A stretch of 9,656 nucleotides of DNA, taken from the NCBI GenBank assembly GCA_030634605.1, contig DAOWAK010000021.1, positions 1 to 9,656 of the forward strand. The letters run 5' to 3'. Of the stretch, positions 5,090 through 9,656 are shown piece by piece. The notes under the pieces are model-generated. The model was not told the DNA's origin, ran no database searches, and worked only from the letters and a program-made list of their open reading frames with translations. Position 1 is the stretch's first letter; every line of letters starts with the position of its first letter. The stretch comes from Sedimentisphaerales bacterium. Its GTDB lineage: Bacteria; Planctomycetota; Phycisphaerae; Sedimentisphaerales; SM23-30. The position numbers were made by a program, and so were the translations under genes.

Positions 5090-6640
5090 ATGGCATTTGA
5101 TTTTTCGGTATTTACGGATGGGAAGCTGGACGAGCGGTATGTTGGCTGGCTGGTAAATGAGAAATCGCTGGAGATGATACTGCATAACGAGAAGTTGTGG
5201 AGTTATTATCTGAATAACACGCGAGAGACGGGGGCGGGGATTGGCGGTGAATCGCCGGAGAGTTCGCGGCCTTATTGTCAGGCGCAGGAGTATGGATTGC
5301 CGGGCCGGATAACGGGGATGAATTACAGTTTTTACGGTGGGGTGCTGTCGGGTCAGAAGCTGGAGGGGATTAATCGCAAGGAAGTGGTTATTGAGAATGA
5401 TATAGGGTGGCGGCTGGATGCGATGGTGGATTTTTTGTTCGGTAAGCGGTCGACGATCAGTTCGCGGGCGGCGGATGGTGAGCGGGCACGGGAGATTGAG
5501 GCGTTGCTGAACGCGGTGTTTGAGGCGAACGGCGGGTCAACATATTTTCAGCAGTTGGCGTTGTTGGGCGGGGTGTATGGATTTGTTGATGTGATTTTGC
5601 GCTGGGAGGATATGGGTGCGAGTGGAATAGATCGGGAGCGGGAGAGAGACGGGGAAAAGGCAGGTTTGGCGGAGTCGCGGCCTAGAAACTTTAATGCGGC
5701 TCTGGAGAGGGCTGGGAAAATAACGCTGGAGGCAATAGAAGCTCCGCGAAGCCTGCCTATTTTAGATGAGAGTAATTATCGCAAGATAAATTATTATGTT
5801 CAGCACTATTGGCAGCAGCACAATTGTCTGGAGGAGCGGGATAACGGGATTGTGAAGCAGCATCACAGTGGTCGGCAGATGGGGCGCGAGAAGGAGACGC
5901 ACAATGTTGAGGTGTTGGGCAGTAATTATTGGCAGCGTTACGAGGACGGGGAGCTGGTGGGTGAAGGCGTGAATCCGCTGGGCGTGGTGCCGGTGGTGCA
6001 TATTCAGAATATGCCGCTGCCGTTGCGGTATGAAGGGCTCAGTGATGTGGAGCCGTTGATTCCGATTCAGGATGAGTTGAACACGCGGCTAAGCGATCGG
6101 GCCAGTCGGATTACGTTTCAGAGTTTTAAGATGTACCTGGGTAAGGGGATCGAAGGGTTTGAGAACCGGGTGGTAGCGCCGGGCCGGATGTGGTGTACGG
6201 AGAATCCGGAGGCGAGCATAGATGAGTTTGGCGGTGATCCGGGCAGTCCCAGCGAAGAGTTGCATATCGATCAGATTCGGGAGGCGATGGACAAGGCCAG
6301 CGGTGTGGCGTCGGTGGCGGCGGGGATTTTGAAGGGTCGGATTGGTAACCTGACCAGTGCGGTGGCGTTGAAGTTGACGTTGATGGGGGTTTTGGCCAAG
6401 ACGGAGCGGAAGCGTAAGAGTTACGGTCAGGGGATTGGGGAATTGTGTCGCTTGATTTTGCTGGCGCTGGATAAGACGGGGATTTATCCGAATGAGCCCC
6501 AGGAGCGGGGAATTGAAATTCATTGGCCGAGCCCGCTGCCGGAGAATTTGATAGAGAAGCTGCAGGAGGCCAAGTTGAAGAAGGAATTGGGAGTGCCGCA
6601 GGAGCAGCTTCTGAAAGAACTGGGTTACGAATTTTTGTGA
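5090..6640 (+). CDS. phage portal protein, SPP1 gp6-like
   Basis: The portal forms the dodecameric ring at one capsid vertex, through which DNA is packaged and ejected. I chose ATG 5090 (516 residues) because AGAGGG (5078-5083) lies six bases upstream; an in-frame ATG at 5027 would add 21 residues but has no usable spacing. Family signs are a length near 500; an early GMNYSFYGGVLSGQKLEG clip-type region; VENDIGWRLDAMVDFLFGK-like helices; a GGVYGFVDVILRWED strand; the region about residues 322-345 (EPLIPIQDELNTRLSDRASR), which resembles the helix and wing of SPP1 gp6-like portals; and about 403-433 (SGVASVAAGILKGRIGNLTS), like the end of the crown/stem region. The carboxy end is acidic and leucine-rich. 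It heads a plus-strand head module; scaffold and capsid genes follow. The coding strand is strongly G-rich, with many NNG codons, like the rest of the module and unlike 1-2640. Confidence 0.8.
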   Translation: MAFDFSVFTDGKLDERYVGWLVNEKSLEMILHNEKLWSYYLNNTRETGAGIGGESPESSRPYCQAQEYGLPGRITGMNYSFYGGVLSGQKLEGINRKEVVIENDIGWRLDAMVDFLFGKRSTISSRAADGERAREIEALLNAVFEANGGSTYFQQLALLGGVYGFVDVILRWEDMGASGIDRERERDGEKAGLAESRPRNFNAALERAGKITLEAIEAPRSLPILDESNYRKINYYVQHYWQQHNCLEERDNGIVKQHHSGRQMGREKETHNVEVLGSNYWQRYEDGELVGEGVNPLGVVPVVHIQNMPLPLRYEGLSDVEPLIPIQDELNTRLSDRASRITFQSFKMYLGKGIEGFENRVVAPGRMWCTENPEASIDEFGGDPGSPSEELHIDQIREAMDKASGVASVAAGILKGRIGNLTSAVALKLTLMGVLAKTERKRKSYGQGIGELCRLILLALDKTGIYPNEPQERGIEIHWPSPLPENLIEKLQEAKLKKELGVPQEQLLKELGYEFL

Positions 6641-6667
6641 GATGAACATTCAGCAGGGGCTGAATGT

Positions 6668-6711
6668 AATGACGAATGACGAAACCAGAATAACGAATGA
6701 CGAAGTTCGAA
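6668..6711. repeat. AATGACGAA repeat, copy A (after portal)
   Basis: Several overlapping AATGACGAA words (AATGACGAATGACGAAACC, then AATAACGAATGACGAAGTTC) begin 28 bases after the portal stop. The same element follows the scaffold and capsid genes. Read on the minus strand it gives the NFVIRYSGFVIRHY-type spurious peptides seen in many environmental genomes. Confidence 0.85.
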
Positions 6712-6768
6712 TGGCAAAAAAAGCACAAAAAAATTTGTTGTGATGAGTATGGAATATTTTAAGACTGG

Positions 6769-6789
6769 ATGCCCGATCAAGTCGGGCAT
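6769..6789. repeat. hairpin element (REP-like), first inter-gene gap
   Basis: ATGCCCGA-TCAAG-TCGGGCAT is a perfect 8-bp stem with a 5-base loop, followed by GACAAG. There is no run of T after it, so it is not an intrinsic terminator. It resembles short palindromic elements dispersed in bacterial chromosomes. It lies 46 bases before the scaffold start. Confidence 0.7.
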
Positions 6790-6834
6790 GACAAGTCGAA
6801 GTGGTGTGATTAAAGAAAAAATTTGGAGAAAATT

Positions 6835-7452
6835 ATGTTAGAGAATCGGCAGGAGCCGGCGGGAATTAATCAGAAAGAGAAGCTTTCGGTGGAGACCGAG
6901 CAGGTTGGTGAGGCAGTGCCTACGATGAATGAAATTGACAGTGATAAGGAATATGTTTCCGGTGTGGAGTCGGCGCAACTAGTGCCGGTGTCGGAAGCGA
7001 TTCGGTATCGCAAGCGAGCCCAGGCGGCTGAGAAGAAGGCGGAACAGTTGGCAGAGCAGTTGCGGCAAAATGAGCAGGCCCAGCAGCAGGCGCAGGAGAA
7101 GCTGGAGCGGAGCCGGCAGGAGATGGAGTTGACGAAGGAGCTGGTTGCGGCGGGAGCGATGGATGTGGAAGCGGCGCTGCTGTTGGCGCAGCGGCGGATG
7201 AAAACGTCATCGTCGGAAAATGAGTTGTCGAACAGGCAGGTGATTGAATTGTTGCGTCAGGAGCGGCCTTATCTTTTTGGTGTGGGTGCGGGAGAGGATT
7301 TTCGGTTGTGGTCGTCGCCGACGGCGGGAGTGCGCGGCGGTGGTAACGGCGGCGGGCGGTTTTTGTCTCATCTGGCGGAGCGGGCGCGGAGCAGTGGGGA
7401 TCGGCGAGATATGCAGGAGTATCTGCGCATGCGGCGGTCGGTAAGAAGGTAG
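6835..7452 (+). CDS. phage scaffold-like protein, coiled coil, 205 aa
   Basis: Scaffold proteins guide capsid subunits into a procapsid and are then removed. ATG 6835 is chosen because GGAG (6825-6828) lies six bases upstream; a TTG at 6823 is also in frame but overlaps the binding site. The layout fits: an acidic, disordered amino end (residues 1-50), a long Gln/Glu/Lys/Ala heptad coiled coil (about 52-103), a short LVAAGAMDVEAALLLAQ helix (about 103-119), the phrase LLRQERPYLF (about 139-148) common in such proteins, a Gly-rich linker (about 165-175), and a strongly basic carboxy end (RMRRSVRR) like the capsid-binding tail of known scaffolds. No protease motif is seen, so it does not look like a fused maturation protease. 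Its place between portal and major capsid genes supports the call. Confidence 0.75.
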   Translation: MLENRQEPAGINQKEKLSVETEQVGEAVPTMNEIDSDKEYVSGVESAQLVPVSEAIRYRKRAQAAEKKAEQLAEQLRQNEQAQQQAQEKLERSRQEMELTKELVAAGAMDVEAALLLAQRRMKTSSSENELSNRQVIELLRQERPYLFGVGAGEDFRLWSSPTAGVRGGGNGGGRFLSHLAERARSSGDRRDMQEYLRMRRSVRR

Positions 7453-7491
7453 AGATTTCGAAAGCGTTTGCGGTTCAGGTGGAACATTTTG

Positions 7492-7548
7492 TTAATTAAG
7501 AATGACGAAACCAGAATGACGAATCAATGACGAATAACGAAGTTCGAA
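7492..7548. repeat. AATGACGAA repeat, copy B (after scaffold)
   Basis: It starts with TTAATTAAG 39 bases after the scaffold stop and continues with three AATGACGAA words and GAAGTTCGAA. Positions 7492-7538 match 8933-8979 at 46 of 47 bases (only A/G at the twentieth base region differs), so B and C are recent copies of one element. Confidence 0.9.
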
Positions 7549-7613
7549 AGTTCAAGACAGAGTGGTGTGGATCAAGTGGCGTGAAGATCGCACAGTGAAA
7601 TTGAGCGGTTGAG

Positions 7614-7649
7614 ATTGCCGCGTCGCGTGTTTTGCACGCTCCTCGCAAT
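7614..7649. repeat. hairpin element (REP-like), second inter-gene gap
   Basis: An imperfect palindrome with outer arms ATTGC and GCAAT and inner arms GCGTG and CACGC around a TTTTG loop, followed by GACAG. This form (ATTGCCGCGTCGC ... CTCCTCGCAATGACA) is a repeat type I know from many environmental genomes. No T run follows, so a terminator role is unlikely. Confidence 0.7.
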
Positions 7650-7705
7650 GACAGATTGTGTGGTTTTGGAAAATGATTTTGGGAAATTGAAAGGAAGAAT
7701 AAGCG

Positions 7706-8860
7706 ATGGCATTTACAGGAAAAGCGACTTACTCGGCGGGTGTGAATCTGCCGGAGTTGGCTGAGGATGTGGCGGATGTGGTAGGGATTGTCTCGCCGTT
7801 TGAGACGCCTTTGTTGAGTGCGTTGGGCGATGCGATGTATTCGGCGAGCAGCACTTATCACGAATGGTTGGAGGATAGTTTGCTGCCGAACAAGGACGCG
7901 ATCGATGACGGGACATTTACCGATCCGGCTGCGGATACGGACTTTGAGGTGGACAACGGCGATCGGTTCCAGTTGGGCGATCAGATTCAGGTGGAGTCCA
8001 GTGAAGAGTTGATGCTGGTGACGGGGGTCAGCTCGAATACATTGACGGTGGTGCGGGGTTACGGCGGGACGACGCCGGAGGACCTGGCGGACAATCAGGT
8101 GATTAATATTCTGGGCAACGCGGCGCTGGAAGGCGGGAGCAAACCGACGGCACGATTTACCAACCGGGTGCGGGCGGGAAATTATTCGCAGATATTTACC
8201 GCGGCGGTTGAGGTTTCGGGCAGTGATCTGGCGGCGCGGCAGGTGGGTCTGGCGGACGAGATGGATTATCAGAAGCAGGAGCGGCTGCGGGAGTTGATCC
8301 GCGATCTGGAGAACACGGTAATCAACGGCGGTCAGGCGGCGAGTAATCCGCAGGGCACGGGCAGTGTGCGGCGGACGCTGAAGGGGATTTTTCAGCATGT
8401 TGCGACCAACAGTTTTGCACCAGGCGATTCGGGATTTCCGGCGGGGAACGATCTGGACGAAGAGAAAGTGAATTATGTGTTGCGACAGATATGGGAATCG
8501 AGCAGCGGCAATGTGGATTTGATTGTGGTGAACGGGTTCCAGAAGCGCAAGATCAATTCGTTTTTGTCGAGCAACCGGGCGTACGACAGTTCGGATGTGA
8601 AGTTCAGCGATCTGGTGAGTTATTACGAGAGTGATTACGGCACCTGCAAGGTGATTATGACGCGGTGGGCACCGCAGGACACGGTGCTGTTTCTGGACAG
8701 TTCGCGGGTGAACGTGGTGCCGTTGTCGGGTCGGAGTTTTCACTTTAAGCCGTTGGCGGCGGGTGGGGACTATGAGTGCGGGCAACTTATCGGGGAGTAC
8801 TCGCTGGAGCTGCGTAACGAGCAGGCGCATGGTTGTGTCCGGGGATTAAGTACCAGCTAG
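7706..8860 (+). CDS. major capsid protein, SU10 / DUF5309 type (HK97 fold)
   Basis: This is the main shell subunit. ATG 7706 has AAGGAAG about nine bases upstream, and the 384-residue length is normal for the group. The start (MAFTGKATYSAGVNLPELAEDVADVVGIVSPFETPLLSALG) carries the family's helix that places SPFETPL near residue 30. Residues about 80-140 form a beta-rich insertion (GDRFQLGDQIQV ... LMLVTGVSSNTLTVVRGYGG). The core then shows NRVRAGNYSQIFTAAVEVSGSD (about 151-172), a long DYQKQERLRELIRDLENTVINGG helix like the HK97 spine helix, VDLIVVNGFQKRKIN, and a carboxy-terminal VVPLSGRSFHFKPLAAGGD ... ELRNEQAHG stretch typical of DUF5309 proteins. No amino-terminal delta domain or protease site is evident, which fits a separate scaffold. 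On the opposite strand a 444-codon frame stays open purely because of codon bias. Confidence 0.88.
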   Translation: MAFTGKATYSAGVNLPELAEDVADVVGIVSPFETPLLSALGDAMYSASSTYHEWLEDSLLPNKDAIDDGTFTDPAADTDFEVDNGDRFQLGDQIQVESSEELMLVTGVSSNTLTVVRGYGGTTPEDLADNQVINILGNAALEGGSKPTARFTNRVRAGNYSQIFTAAVEVSGSDLAARQVGLADEMDYQKQERLRELIRDLENTVINGGQAASNPQGTGSVRRTLKGIFQHVATNSFAPGDSGFPAGNDLDEEKVNYVLRQIWESSSGNVDLIVVNGFQKRKINSFLSSNRAYDSSDVKFSDLVSYYESDYGTCKVIMTRWAPQDTVLFLDSSRVNVVPLSGRSFHFKPLAAGGDYECGQLIGEYSLELRNEQAHGCVRGLSTS

Positions 8861-8932
8861 GTGAGTGTTAGTTTTGGCTTTTTAAGGATTATTGAGTGTT
8901 CACGATTTAATTTAACCATGAAGAGCATGAAA

Positions 8933-8993
8933 TTAATTAAGAATGACGAAGCCAGAATGACGAATCAATGACGAATAACCCAATGACGAAGTT
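8933..8993. repeat. AATGACGAA repeat, copy C (after major capsid gene)
   Basis: Begins with TTAATTAAG about 72 bases after the capsid stop and repeats AATGACGAA four times. It is nearly identical to copy B over its first 47 bases, then diverges by one more AATGACGAA unit. Confidence 0.9.
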
Positions 8994-9010
8994 TATTATC
9001 GTTCCGGCTG

Positions 9011-9036
9011 GGCAAGTCCGATTGATCGGGCTTGCC
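9011..9036. repeat. hairpin element (REP-like), third inter-gene gap
   Basis: GGCAAGTCCGA-TTGA-TCGGGCTTGCC forms an 11-bp stem (one G-T pair) with a 4-base loop. The bases after it are G- and C-rich, so it is not an intrinsic terminator. It ends 23 bases before the next start codon and could affect translation of that gene. Confidence 0.7.
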
Positions 9037-9059
9037 CCGGGGCGGTATGAAAAGGCAGG

Positions 9060-9581
9060 ATGATAGTTATGGTTCAATTTTCGCAGGACGTTGATATATT
9101 GAAATGGGAGCCGAATCTGTTTTGTGATTTGGCATGGCCTTCGCAGACGCTTTGTGAGGGCGATGACGGTGAGTTGAGCGGGACTACGTTTACGTCGAGC
9201 AGTGGTTCGTTTGACAGTTGCGGATTGAGTAGCGGTAAGGTGATTTACCTGAACGATAATGACGGCATCAATGGCTGTTATGAAATTGTGTCGGTGGATT
9301 CGGCGACGCAGCTTACGGTGTCGGTGTTGCGGGGCGACGATGAAGGGGATTTGATAGCGCCGCCAAGTGGTAGCGGGATTGGTTATCGAGTGAGCACCTT
9401 TGATCCGCAGGCGCAGGAAGTTACTTACAACATTTTGAGTTACTTCGATATCAAAGCCGACGAGACGGAGAATATTCTGGCGAATGACGCGTTGCGGCAG
9501 GCGTCGGTTTATGCGGTGATGTCGGTGGTGTTTGCCGAGAGAATCCCTCGAATCAGCGAGCCAGTCGGGTCGTCGTCGTGA
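9060..9581 (+). CDS. probable phage head-tail connector / neck protein
   Basis: The ORF can start at ATG 9060 (AAGG four bases upstream) or at ATG 9069, three codons on, which gives the more usual MVQFSQDVDILKWEP; the choice is open. The product (173 or 170 residues) has a short helical start, then a beta-rich domain (about residues 35-95: ELSGTTFTSSSGSFDSCGL, GKVIYLNDND, GCYEIVSVDSATQLTVSVLRG) of the kind inserted in phage structural proteins, and a helical carboxy part (VTYNILSYFDIK, NDALRQASVYAVMSVVF) like the helices of connector proteins that sit under the portal. Such proteins usually go on for some 20-40 residues after that last helix with a charged helix; here it stops soon after at PVGSSS, so the carboxy end may be cut short. 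Position right after the major capsid gene supports a connector or completion role. No sequence motif fixes the exact family. Confidence 0.55.
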   Translation: MIVMVQFSQDVDILKWEPNLFCDLAWPSQTLCEGDDGELSGTTFTSSSGSFDSCGLSSGKVIYLNDNDGINGCYEIVSVDSATQLTVSVLRGDDEGDLIAPPSGSGIGYRVSTFDPQAQEVTYNILSYFDIKADETENILANDALRQASVYAVMSVVFAERIPRISEPVGSSS

Positions 9582-9634
9582 AGGATTTGCGGGACACCGA
9601 AATGAGCGTCCAACAGATTATAGATTTCAATTAG
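9578..9634 (+). other. short ORF overlapping the connector stop (GTGA), 18 aa
   Basis: GTG 9578 overlaps the TGA of the preceding gene and encodes VKDLRDTEMSVQQIIDFN before TAG. The same frame is open further upstream inside the connector gene. It could be the start of a coupled but broken gene, the true carboxy end of the connector after a frameshift, or chance. Nothing recognisable follows to the window edge. Confidence 0.2.
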
Positions 9635-9656
9635 AAACTTGCCGGGGTCAGCGGGT

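Noticed and set aside
6089..6728. Minus-strand frames of 186-200 codons overlapping the end of the portal gene
   Set aside because: Shadow frames from codon bias. One begins with NFVIRYSGFVIRHY, which is simply the AATGACGAA repeat read backwards.
7496..8830. A 444-codon open frame antisense to the major capsid gene
   Set aside because: It mirrors the capsid gene's G-rich NNG codon use, which removes stop codons from the antisense frame. The peptide is rich in His, Arg and Gln without fold-like patterns, and its start lies within the capsid gene's end.

Overview
The window looks like an accessory region of an environmental bacterial chromosome, probably from the Planctomycetota/Phycisphaerae or a related PVC lineage. 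This placement is an inference. It rests on low-complexity intergenic repeats of a kind I associate with such genomes (ATCTGCGGTTAA, CTCTGTG and AATGACGAA families) and on the accessory gene mix. There is no rRNA or housekeeping gene to test it.

Positions 1-1650 hold small plus-strand genes in various states of decay: the 3' part of a rhuM-like gene, an 83-residue conserved-looking hypothetical, a hypothetical gene whose best start is cut off by an in-frame TAA, an 18-codon ORF that may be the remnant of a four-helix-bundle-type gene, and an amino-terminal stump of a second RhuM-like protein. Positions 1809-2635 carry a compact apparent toxin-antitoxin unit with its own sigma70-like promoter: a zeta-toxin/COG4185-type P-loop kinase, then a 59-residue protein whose start overlaps the end of the toxin gene. 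Dispersed-repeat DNA flanks it (about 1660-1775 and 2700-3240).

Positions 3274-3545 are a strict 21-bp tandem array of twelve clear units with no indels. It can be read as a heptapeptide-repeat ORF or as DNA phased at two helical turns. On the minus strand follows a radical SAM protein of the SplB/Rv2578c type (3656-4792). Its predicted promoter has a perfect inverted repeat filling the -35/-10 spacer.

From 5090 to the right edge is a plus-strand phage head module: portal, scaffold-like coiled-coil protein, SU10/DUF5309-type major capsid protein and a probable head-tail connector. No terminase gene lies beside the portal. Each of the three inter-gene gaps (180-250 bp, long for phage) holds an AATGACGAA-type repeat soon after the stop codon and then a hairpin element before the next ribosome binding site. 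This suggests an old resident prophage, or a domesticated particle, colonised by host-type repeats. The portal sets the capsid vertex, the scaffold directs assembly of the HK97-fold capsid protein, and the last protein probably joins the portal to the neck.

The most unusual items are the 21-bp array and the repeat-hairpin cassettes between the phage genes.
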